IMG/VR virus record: IMGVR_UViG_3300032011_000064
Location: 1-32,525 of that record
DNA from: a virus
DNA length: 32,525 nucleotides
Reading direction: 5' to 3' (one strand)
This document shows positions 21,928-30,900 of this stretch, piece by piece. The position numbers were made by a program, and so were the translations under genes. The notes below the pieces were generated by a model. That model did no database searches, had not been told where the DNA came from, and saw only the letters and a program-made list of their open reading frames with translations. The number at the start of each line of letters is the position of its first letter. Within the stretch, counting starts at the first letter, position 1.

Positions 21928-24320
21928 TGGCAATAACCGCAAATAAACTTTTAGGGAAGAAGGAAAGTGGTGGAGCACTTGCGGTGCGTCCTACTACTTC
22001 TTTAGTATCATATAAAGGTATTGAGTCTTCTGATATTCAAAAATCTGAGAGTGATAGTTCTGAGAAAATTCTTTTTACTATTCAGAAAAAAATAATATTA
22101 GTTGATGACCTTTTGAAGGGAACTTTGGCTGAAAAGAAAAAAAGACAAAAGGATGAGAAAAGAAAGAAAGAGGATGAGAATAGAAAGAAAAAAGAATCTA
22201 AACTAGAGGATGCTACTACTGATAGTGATGATGAAGAGGAAAATAAACTTAAAATGCCTAGGCTTAGTTTCCTAGATGGGATAAAACAGTTTATTGGTAA
22301 TGTTCTTCTTGGATGGTTAGCTTTTAAATTAATTAAGCATTTACCTACAATAACTAAGTTTCTTAAACCGATAGCTGCCATCGCAGGTTTCTTTATTAAG
22401 TTTGGTGGATTACTTTTGAGTGGGTTAGTAACTTTTGTTGATTGGGGATATAAGGCACTTAATGCAACTCAAGAATGGATAGGTGATAAGTTTGGTGATG
22501 GTGCTGCTCAGAAATTTGAGTCCTTTATGGGCAATCTCACTAAGATGTTTAATGGGATTGTTCTTCTTGGTATGGGTATTGCCAAGATGGCGATGATGGG
22601 AAAAAAATCGAAAGGACCAAAATCGAAGTTGAGAAAATCTTTTGAGAAAAGGTGGAAAAAGAGTAAACCTGGTAAGTTTGTTAGAAATCAAAAAGCAAAA
22701 ACATTAAAATTAAAACGTAAACTTAATCAATCTAAAAAGAATTTTAAAAAGAATCTTTCTAAATCATTTAAGAAAAGTGCTCCTGGAAAGTTTCTTAGAA
22801 ATCAAAAGGCAAAAGGAATAAAATTAAAGCGTTCAATTAAACGATCTGGATCTAAGATTACTAAAAATCTATCTAAATCATTAAGTAAAACAAAATCAAA
22901 ACTTAGTAAAAATCTATCTAAATCATTAAGTAAAACAAAAACATCACTTAGTAAAGGTGCTGGTAAACTAGGAAAGACACTTAATAAAGGTGCTGGTAAA
23001 CTAGGAAAGACACTTAGTAAAGGTGCTGGTAAACTTGGAGAAAAACTTACTAAAGGTGCTAGTAAACTAGGTGGAAAGGTTTTTGGTAAGTTAGCTAGTA
23101 AAATTAAGATACCTATTATTGGTCCTTTGATTGTTGCTACTATGTCTATTATAAATGGAGAAGGAATTGGTAGAGCTGCTTTTAAGGGTATAGGTGCAGC
23201 ATTGGGAGGTGTTTTAGGTAATCTTATACCTATTCCTGTTGTGGGTATGTTAGTAGGTGAAGGTATTGGTTTATTTGTGGGTGATTTATTATATGAAGGT
23301 TTCTTAGGAAAAGGATGGGGTGCAGCAGGAACTAAATTAAAAGAAAGTTTAATGGGTATTGTTACTGGCGCGGGGAAAGTCGGTAAAGCAATGATGGATT
23401 GGATATTTGGTGGTGGACTACTAAGTCTTTTAAAGAGTGTTGGTGGTGGATTGATGAGATTTGCCAAATATCTTTTTGGTGGTGGTTTGTTGATGCAAAT
23501 TATTAAAGGGGCTGCAGGTGCGGCTAAGATGTTAGGGGAATTTATTTTTGGTGGAGGATTATTTAAACTTCTGGAATTTAGTGCAACTCTTCCATTTAAG
23601 TTTGGAAAGTGGATATTTTTTGATGCAATACCGTGGGTATTTGAAAAGTTGGGTGGAGCACTTAAATTATTAACAGAGTGGATGAAAGATGGGATGGCTA
23701 GATTTGTTAATAATTTTCCTCTATTCAATTTACCTCTTATGAAATTTAAGATACTGGGTATAGGTGTTGATATAAATTGGATGTTGGGTAAAGTATTTGG
23801 GGGGATTCCTTGGTTCCAACAATGGATTAATGGTGAAAATCAATTGATGAATTTTCCTGATTTCAGTATGTTTATTCCTGGATTAGGTCTTCCTTTCCTT
23901 ATGGGTCATGTAGGTAAATCATTGTTCCCAGGATCTTTCTTTGAGAATTGGCCTAGTGGAGTTTCTAGTGGTGTAAATGCAATAACTAAGGCAGTTGGAC
24001 ATAAAATAAATGACGCAAAAGAGAAAGTTCAACTAGAAAAGGAGAGAAAGAAGACAGAGAATGGTGATGAAAAACTTATATCAAAAGGTAACGGTGAAAA
24101 TATTCTTCCTTTGGATGTAAATTCTGTTAAAAAGAAAGCAACTAGTGTTTCTGAGAGTGCATCTTATGAAGAGGGTGCAGAAGAAACTATTATTGTTGAA
24201 TCAGGATCTCAGGAAAAGGGTACTCCAGAAACAAAATCTAAAGAGACATTAACACCTATTGCTGTCGGTGGTGGAGGTGGAAGTGATGAGATGGGTGATA
24301 GACTTTATAAAGGTGGTTAA
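21927..24320 (+). CDS. Tape-measure-like tail protein 2, repeat-bearing
   Basis: The 797-residue protein resembles its upstream neighbour in layout: a very charged N-terminus (DEKRKKEDENRKKKES), a hydrophobic block (FIGNVLLGWLAFKLI, then AIAGFFIKFGGLLLSG), a Lys/Ser/Gly-rich repeat region (about residues 230-385) and a long Gly-rich hydrophobic C-terminal half with repeated FGGGL motifs. Both proteins share the FIxFxGNVLLG(N/W) signature, so they may be ancient duplicates. It overlaps the previous gene by one base (TAATG). A tail-interior, tape-measure or membrane-penetrating role is inferred from composition and position. Confidence 0.62.
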   Translation: MAITANKLLGKKESGGALAVRPTTSLVSYKGIESSDIQKSESDSSEKILFTIQKKIILVDDLLKGTLAEKKKRQKDEKRKKEDENRKKKESKLEDATTDSDDEEENKLKMPRLSFLDGIKQFIGNVLLGWLAFKLIKHLPTITKFLKPIAAIAGFFIKFGGLLLSGLVTFVDWGYKALNATQEWIGDKFGDGAAQKFESFMGNLTKMFNGIVLLGMGIAKMAMMGKKSKGPKSKLRKSFEKRWKKSKPGKFVRNQKAKTLKLKRKLNQSKKNFKKNLSKSFKKSAPGKFLRNQKAKGIKLKRSIKRSGSKITKNLSKSLSKTKSKLSKNLSKSLSKTKTSLSKGAGKLGKTLNKGAGKLGKTLSKGAGKLGEKLTKGASKLGGKVFGKLASKIKIPIIGPLIVATMSIINGEGIGRAAFKGIGAALGGVLGNLIPIPVVGMLVGEGIGLFVGDLLYEGFLGKGWGAAGTKLKESLMGIVTGAGKVGKAMMDWIFGGGLLSLLKSVGGGLMRFAKYLFGGGLLMQIIKGAAGAAKMLGEFIFGGGLFKLLEFSATLPFKFGKWIFFDAIPWVFEKLGGALKLLTEWMKDGMARFVNNFPLFNLPLMKFKILGIGVDINWMLGKVFGGIPWFQQWINGENQLMNFPDFSMFIPGLGLPFLMGHVGKSLFPGSFFENWPSGVSSGVNAITKAVGHKINDAKEKVQLEKERKKTENGDEKLISKGNGENILPLDVNSVKKKATSVSESASYEEGAEETIIVESGSQEKGTPETKSKETLTPIAVGGGGGSDEMGDRLYKGG
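22863..23084 (+). repeat. Tandem repeats, 2 x 45 bp then 4 x 33 bp, inside tape-measure-like gene 2
   Basis: Two 45-bp units (22863-22907, 22908-22952) encode KNLSKSLSKTK-type 15-mers. Four 33-bp units (22953-22985, 22986-23018, 23019-23051, 23052-23084) encode KGAGKLGKTL(N/S)-type 11-mers. The first two 33-mers differ by one base. All units are in frame, so copy number can change without breaking the gene. Confidence 0.93.
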
Positions 24321-24342
24321 ATATAACTAGGAGGAATAACTT

Positions 24343-25791
24343 ATGGGACAAGGTAACAAAAATTTAAAAAGAAATGTAAGACCAGCAGCACCTGCTCTTC
24401 TTCAAAGAATTGATGTTATTTCTAATGAAAGTAAAGATTCTAGCGTAAGTTTGATAAGTGGAACTGTTCGTGTATTATATTGGGAGAGTATTTTATCTGA
24501 TACTGTGTCAGCATCTGTGGTTTTTACTGATGCTGGTAATACGATGACAAGGACTAAGAAAGGTCAGGGTCATGGAAAGAGAAGAAAAAAAGTAAGTGCT
24601 GTTGAAGGGTTGCCGATTGTTGGTGAAGAACGAGTTTCCTTAAAGTTTACAGATAATAATGATAATACTATAAGTTTTAGTCAAAGTTCTGATAATAATC
24701 TTTATATTAATAAAATTACTGCACTACCAACAGATTCTCAAACCACAAATAAATCCTATGAATTGAGCTTAGTATCTAAAGAATATATTGATAATGAAAA
24801 GTCTAGAGTTAGGGTTTGTAGGAGAGGTGAAGTTTCTGATCATGTTAAATTTATTTTGGAAGATGTTTTAAAAACTGAAAAAGAAATTTTATTAGATGAT
24901 ACTAAAGAACCTTTAGATTATGTTGGAAATAATAAAAAACCATTTTATGCAATTAATAAATTATCAACAAAAGCAGTCTCAGCAGAAAATCAAGGACTTG
25001 GTGATAGTGCGGGATATTTTTTCTTTGAAACTTCTGAAGGATATCATTTCAAATCTATTGATACTTTATTATCTGGAACACAGAAAAAATCTATTATCTA
25101 TAATGAAACACCTGATACTGCAGGTAAGGGTATTCCACCTGGATATGATATAAAAGCTTTAACTTTGGACATAGAAAATCGTATTAATGTCCAGAAAAAA
25201 TTACAGATGGGTGCATATTCTACTCGCAGTATTACATTCGATCCATTTAGCACCCAGTATGATGTGCAGACACTAGACGCTTTTAGTGAAGAGGGTCAGA
25301 AAAAAATAGAAGGAGAAGGTATAAAACTAGCAGGAAAACGATTACCAACACCAAATAAGGAGTTTGCAAAACCAGGAATGGATTCTGAGTTTTCTAGAAC
25401 TACTTTTTTATTATATTCAACAGGTCAACTCAACATGGGAAAATCTGAAGAACAATTAAATGAGTGTCAAGATGAAAACCTTAAAACAAGATTGATTGTC
25501 AATCAATCAATTATGCGATATAATCAATTATTCGCTTCTCAAATTACAATTACAATACCTGGTGAGTTCTCTTTACATGCAGGGGATACTGTTTTTCTAG
25601 ATATTCCTCAGATAAGTGAAAGTGAAAACAAATCTTGTGGTGACGAAGTAAATAAGGAGGATGGAGGTCTATATATTATAGCAGATCTTTGTCACTACAT
25701 TACTGCCAAAGAGACTTATACTAAGTTGAATTTGATTAGAGACTCCTTTGGTCGAGATGGTAATCCAACTAAAGGTAAAACTTTTAACTAA
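24343..25791 (+). CDS. Baseplate hub protein, gp27-like
   Basis: The 482-residue protein lies where T4 has hub gene 27 and has the look of a gp27/gpD-type hub: an N-terminal beta domain (VLYWESILSDTVSASVVFTD), KSYELSLVSKEYIDNEKSRVR, SDHVKFILEDVL, KPFYAINKLSTKA, and a C-terminal segment with GEFSLHAGDTVFLDIP and YIIADLCHYITAKETYTKLNLIRDSFG. Such proteins form the trimeric torus on which gp5 sits; a gp5-like gene follows. Sequence similarity to T4 gp27 itself is not evident to me, so the call rests on pattern and place. A good AGGAGG ribosome site precedes the ATG. Confidence 0.7.
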   Translation: MGQGNKNLKRNVRPAAPALLQRIDVISNESKDSSVSLISGTVRVLYWESILSDTVSASVVFTDAGNTMTRTKKGQGHGKRRKKVSAVEGLPIVGEERVSLKFTDNNDNTISFSQSSDNNLYINKITALPTDSQTTNKSYELSLVSKEYIDNEKSRVRVCRRGEVSDHVKFILEDVLKTEKEILLDDTKEPLDYVGNNKKPFYAINKLSTKAVSAENQGLGDSAGYFFFETSEGYHFKSIDTLLSGTQKKSIIYNETPDTAGKGIPPGYDIKALTLDIENRINVQKKLQMGAYSTRSITFDPFSTQYDVQTLDAFSEEGQKKIEGEGIKLAGKRLPTPNKEFAKPGMDSEFSRTTFLLYSTGQLNMGKSEEQLNECQDENLKTRLIVNQSIMRYNQLFASQITITIPGEFSLHAGDTVFLDIPQISESENKSCGDEVNKEDGGLYIIADLCHYITAKETYTKLNLIRDSFGRDGNPTKGKTFN

Positions 25792-25800
25792 GAGGAAATT

Positions 25801-26070
25801 ATGACAACCAACACTCCAAATCACGATCTAGACCATGAGGTCTATATTGATCCCAAGGATCATAAGGAGCATATCAATCATGGTATGATTGAATATACTG
25901 AGGAGGATTTAAAGATGCATAACGATGCCTTCCATGCCCACTCAGAGGATGAAGTTAATAATAATGATGGTAAGATTAATGACTGGCACACAAGGCACGA
26001 GGACAAGCATTTAGAAGTATATTGTGATAACCACCCAGATTCTCTGGAATGTAGAGTATACGACGACTAA
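25801..26070 (+). CDS. Small His/Asp-rich protein with a CP12-like C-terminal tail
   Basis: The 89-residue acidic protein is rich in His, Asp, Glu and Asn. Its last residues (EVYCDNHPDSLECRVYDD) fit the C-terminal CP12 pattern YC-x3-P-x4-C-x2-Y(D/E)D. In CP12 these two Cys form a redox loop that binds GAPDH and, with PRK, shuts the Calvin cycle in the dark. The rest of the protein does not look like CP12 and lacks its middle AWD-type motif. It sits between two hub genes, with a good ribosome site and a TAATG overlap to the next gene. It could be a virion protein with a chance or recruited CP12-like tail. Confidence 0.8.
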   Translation: MTTNTPNHDLDHEVYIDPKDHKEHINHGMIEYTEEDLKMHNDAFHAHSEDEVNNNDGKINDWHTRHEDKHLEVYCDNHPDSLECRVYDD

Positions 26071-27962
26071 TGGCAGAAGGAGGAGCGTTATTTAATCAGG
26101 ATTATTTGGGGGAATCTTTTGTCTGGTGGATTGGACAGGTTGCCGATGATTCCTATTGGAGAGATAACATTAATCCTGGAAAGTTTAAAGATAAGCAAGC
26201 TGTTCGTGGATGGGGATATCGTTATAAGGTAAGGATTTTTGGTCTTCATGATATAGGTGAAGATTCAATTTCATCTGAAAACTTGCCTTGGGCAAATGTA
26301 ATGTATCCGATTACTGCAGGGTCGTATCTGCAGAACTCTGGTCAAACTCCTATGATCAGGCAGGGTAATATTGTTTTTGGATTCTTCTTAGATGGATCTG
26401 AACAACAACAACCTGTTATTATGGGATGTATGGGAAATAATTCTCAATCCGTATTGGCAACTAAGATTGGTGATAATAGAGTTAGCAATACTCAAAATGG
26501 AACATTAGCAACTAGTGGTTATTCTGAAGGTAATGTAGATTATGAAGGAACTAGTTCTCCCACCCCACCTGATAAAGATAAAGGAGTTGAAAAACCAAAA
26601 GATCCTGAGTTAGCAAAAGAACTTGCTGATCCAGCTCCTGGAGTTAGTCTTAACCAATTTGGGCTGCCTATTAATAAATCAATATCTAAGTTACAACAAA
26701 AAGATATTAATAGTGCAAGGAAAGAAGTAGAACTAATTTTAGAAGGAAATCCAGCATTTTCTATAACCGCTCAACAAAATTTAATTAAAGATAGAGTTGC
26801 CAAAGGAATGGCAGCAAGAAAGAAAGAAGCAAATTCTCCTAGATCTCCTGTCCAACCAGGAGCAACGATTGAATCTGAAGCGGTTCATGTTCAGAGTTCT
26901 GCTGATATTAAATTGGATGAAGTTTTTTGTAAGAAAAGAGTTGTATTAAAACCAACTAGTATCGTTGAGTCTTGTAATAAGGCGATGCAAACTGATATGG
27001 ACAATATGACAATGAGTATTGATAAAGCTGTGAATGCATTATCAAGTTATACAGATGCTGTTTCTATGACTGAGGGTGTTAGAAATTTAAAGAAAGTTGT
27101 TAGTGATTCATCCAAAACTCAATCCAAATATATGAAAGTAATTATGGATAAGGTAATGGAATATAGTCAGAAAAAAATTAATAAAGAAATGACTGCTGCA
27201 GTTTCTGCATTACCTGCATGTAAAAGATGGCAGATGCTTGATTTGAAAGATAATATGACTCAAAATATTTTATCAGAATTTAATGGTATGACGGGAGGTA
27301 TGGGTGGTTTGATGGAAGGTATATTGAATAAAATGCTAAAGCTAGATGATATTGTTGATGAAGATGATAATCTGCAGACAGGATTGGTAACCCAAGCATT
27401 AAATGCTGCTTTTACTGACACATCTACAGGAGAAGAAAAACCAAAAGCTAAGCCCAGAGTTCCTATTTGTGTATCTGAAGATGCTATAGCTGCTGTAATA
27501 CATTCTAATATGCCAAAAATTGCAGAAACGAATAATAATATTCTTGATGGTATGGATACATTTATAGGTGATATGATGAATGAAATGGCTGGTGCTGGAG
27601 GTGCATCAGGAGGAATTTCGAGTGTGCTTTCTAAATTGGGAGATATTAGAGGAAATATGACATCAGCTTTAGATTTTGAAAATATTAAACAAAATGTTTT
27701 TCCTTTTGAACTTCCTCCAAATGAGGCAGTTGCTGATTACTATACTTTTTGTGGTGGAGGAGCATCTCAATCTCAATCACAATTACCAAGTGCAGCTTCA
27801 GTTGGTGATGCTGTTGAAGAATTAAAAAAGAGGGTGATACCTCCTCCAGAACCTTTACTAGCATTTGCTGAACCACCAAAAAATGCAGCTGATGTTATTC
27901 TGGGAGATAATCCTACCCTAAGAGGACAAGTTGGTGATGATGGTAGGGTTGAACTCTTGTGA
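26070..27962 (+). CDS. 5: Baseplate hub protein, gp5-like OB-fold N-terminus
   Basis: In the 630-residue protein, about the first 130 residues fit the gp5/VgrG OB-fold: WGYRYKVRIFGLHD, WANVMYPITAGSYLQNSGQTP, and the typical QGNIVFGFFLDGSEQQQPVIMGCM. A long helical region and a Gly-rich stretch follow. I see neither a T4-lysozyme-like domain nor a clear triple beta-helix, which T4 gp5 has. It would sit at the spike base on the gp27-like torus. It overlaps the upstream CP12-tailed gene (TAATG). Confidence 0.75.
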   Translation: MAEGGALFNQDYLGESFVWWIGQVADDSYWRDNINPGKFKDKQAVRGWGYRYKVRIFGLHDIGEDSISSENLPWANVMYPITAGSYLQNSGQTPMIRQGNIVFGFFLDGSEQQQPVIMGCMGNNSQSVLATKIGDNRVSNTQNGTLATSGYSEGNVDYEGTSSPTPPDKDKGVEKPKDPELAKELADPAPGVSLNQFGLPINKSISKLQQKDINSARKEVELILEGNPAFSITAQQNLIKDRVAKGMAARKKEANSPRSPVQPGATIESEAVHVQSSADIKLDEVFCKKRVVLKPTSIVESCNKAMQTDMDNMTMSIDKAVNALSSYTDAVSMTEGVRNLKKVVSDSSKTQSKYMKVIMDKVMEYSQKKINKEMTAAVSALPACKRWQMLDLKDNMTQNILSEFNGMTGGMGGLMEGILNKMLKLDDIVDEDDNLQTGLVTQALNAAFTDTSTGEEKPKAKPRVPICVSEDAIAAVIHSNMPKIAETNNNILDGMDTFIGDMMNEMAGAGGASGGISSVLSKLGDIRGNMTSALDFENIKQNVFPFELPPNEAVADYYTFCGGGASQSQSQLPSAASVGDAVEELKKRVIPPPEPLLAFAEPPKNAADVILGDNPTLRGQVGDDGRVELL

Positions 27963-27968
27963 TAAATA
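27961..27968 (+). promoter_or_regulatory. Late promoter motif before the giant structural gene
   Basis: GATAAATA, seven of eight to the T4 late -10 consensus, overlaps the stop codon of the hub gene and lies 25 bases before ATG 27994. GGAGG (27977-27981) lies between them. Confidence 0.55.
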
Positions 27969-27993
27969 ATTTAACTGGAGGTTATAATTTTTA

Positions 27994-30900
27994 ATGTTTA
28001 CGTTTTCAACACCAAATACTAAATGTAATATTACAGTTGGTTATATTTCATCTGAGAGAGGTTTTGTGGATGGTGTTGGGATCCATGAAGCTAACAAATA
28101 TGCTAAGCTTAATCCAGGAACTCAATTTATTTTTAAAAATAGAGATTTTGTAAAATATTTAAATATTAATGAAGTTAATGCATTAGTTCCTGATGACATG
28201 CTTCCAAGCAATCGTGCAGGTGCTGGATCATGTTCTGGAATTGTTGGATTAAATTTGGAAGGTGATACTAGTAAAAGTATTGATGAATCTCTTGGTGTTG
28301 ATAAAAGTGAAGTTGTTAATACTACTGAAGGTATTGCTAAGATAGTTGGAGGAAGTACTCAGTTAGATAATGTTGTAGCAGAAAAGGATAAAAAAAGGGT
28401 TAGTTTTTATGGTGGTGGTGGAGTAGGAGTTCACGCTGCTCCTATTATAGGTATTGATGGTTCTGTATTAGCAGTTCAAGTTATTCATGGAGGTTATGGA
28501 TACAAATATCCTCCTATTGTTGATATAACCGATGATACGGGTAAAGGTGGTGGTGTTGTTGCTAAATCTATTGTTAAAACACAAAACTGGGATGAAGCTG
28601 TTTTAGTAGAAGAGTTTGATAGAGAAGAGGATTATGAGGAATATGTACTAGATAAATGTGTTCCAGAAATAGAAAACGTTGGATATGGTCAGAGATGGGG
28701 TCCAGATGGTAAAAATTTGGGTAAATGGGATCCTAATGTTTATTTTAGTAAGACTGGTGATCCTATTAAATATGAAATTCAAAGATATCAACAATATTTG
28801 AATGATTTGCAAAAAGGATCTATTATTGAAAATGGTAGAATTAAAGGTTGGTGGACAACGAGAAAAAAATCACCATTAAGAATAACTTCTTCTGATAAAG
28901 TTACAAGAGAAAAGTTTGATGTTCAACATTGGGCATGGGGTGGAAGAGTAACTTCTTCTCCTTCTTCCAATAATTCCTCCAATAACAATAACAGTAACAA
29001 TAAAAATAACTCTTCTAATAATTCTTCATTAACAGGTGGTGGTTATGTAGAAGCTTCGTTCATTGTTTACACTTCAGGTGGTCACGGAAGGGGTTTAAAA
29101 TTTACATTTACAGCTGTAGATGATCCAACATCTTCTACAGTGCATAGCTTTCAAATAAAAGCAGACTCTTTTGCAAAAAATAAAAAATCAGAAGAAATAA
29201 AAATTAAAGTCAAGAGGAATACGAAATATAATGTAGTATCAAGTAGGACTAGGGGTTATGTTGAGCAAGGACTTCTTAAAGAATCTACTTTTGGAAAAAG
29301 AGGAATAGAGCAAGATACAGGAACAGGAAATTCAATTTTTACAGATTTGATAGGTACAAACGATGATGATGATGACTTACAAATTCAAACTAAAACTGGA
29401 ACTTTTACAGCAGGTAAGAGATCAAAGATAAGGGGTAATGATAGTTTTGGAATAACTTATGAGTTTAAAGATTCTGATGCTTTTAAGGGAGGATCTAATG
29501 GAGGATCTGAGGGAGCATCTGCGGGAGGATATGGGGGAAGTAAAAGCTCTGGAAATTCTGAAAATAAGAAAAAGACTGAAATATTTAAAACTTTTATGAA
29601 TCAATATGCAATATCTCCACAACAACCATCAAATGTCGCTGCTACAGATCAGGCAGGAAAAACTTATACTTTTGAATGGGAAGAAGATATTCCTTGGGAT
29701 GGTGATTATATTTTTAATATTCAGGCTGATAATGAAGCACATTTATATGTTGATAATGATCCAGTAGGTGATAAGATTTTGTTAGGAAGTGGTGGTGCAG
29801 CAGGACATACACTATCCCCTCCTACAAAAATTAAAAAACATCTTACCAAAGGAATGCGTAAGATTCAATTGAATCTTTTGAATCACCAAATCAAGGAAAT
29901 GGTGAAAGTTCAGAAAGATGTAATTGCAACTTCTGATGAAGTTACTTTTACTGTTACCACGGCTTCTCTTTATGCTAATGGTTTTGAAATTCCAGATTTG
30001 GGTATTAGTATAGGTAAGGAATATGGTAATGGTAAAGACATAAGGGAAACAATTACTAAAAAAGTTGAGTATGGAAGAGTTTATCCTGTAAAATTTACAA
30101 GTAGTAATCAGGCAACTACCCCTACTACAGCAAAAGGTACTGGTATTCCTATTGTATATAAGAATTTAAATCCAAGAAATAATCCTATTAAGGTTAGGAA
30201 TAATAGAAAAATTATTGATTTAGTGGATGGTAGTCGTAATAATACAAATGCTTCAATTGTAATAGATAAAACTGATGGTGGGGAGGTTACATTTACTGAT
30301 GATGGTAGAGGGTTTAAAGTTACTGGTACAAAGAGAGTTTTAACAACTATTACTTTAGTATGGTCTGATCATAGGCGTGGTGGTTATGCTCTTGATTCAT
30401 TTAGTGTAGGAGGTAAAACTTGGACTAGAACAAATAGACAACATGGGAGTGAAACAAAATCTGTGTATCTCTATCCAGATTCAGGATCATCTACTACAGG
30501 TGGAAATAATAGTTCACGTATCAAATTAAGAAATAGAGGTGAAAAAGTTATTGAAGTTGAAGATATTCCAGGAACTGATGCAGGTGGTGGTGGTGTGGGT
30601 GTATATTGGGATGATATTATTATTTCTGTAAATAATGGAAGACTTTTCGGTATTTCTGGTAATACTTGTAGTTTTACACTAGATGCTCCTGTAGGTGATA
30701 AGGGAGGTTCTACTCTAAAAGGAGAAAGAGCACATGTATTCAATAGTGTTGATTGGATAAAGAAGGCAAATAGAAAATTATGGAAAATGAATCCTAGTGC
30801 TGGTAAGGATTCTAATTTTATTAATAGATTTGGTATTCTTCCTTTTGATCCTACAGAAGTTGCTAAGATTGAAAAGAAAGTTAAAAAAACTGTTGAAGTT

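Noticed and set aside
22802-23728. 308-codon open frame on the minus strand
   Set aside because: It is antisense to the tape-measure-like gene; its Pro/Leu/Ser-rich product mirrors the Gly/Lys-rich repeats of the real frame, and it has no ribosome site or context.
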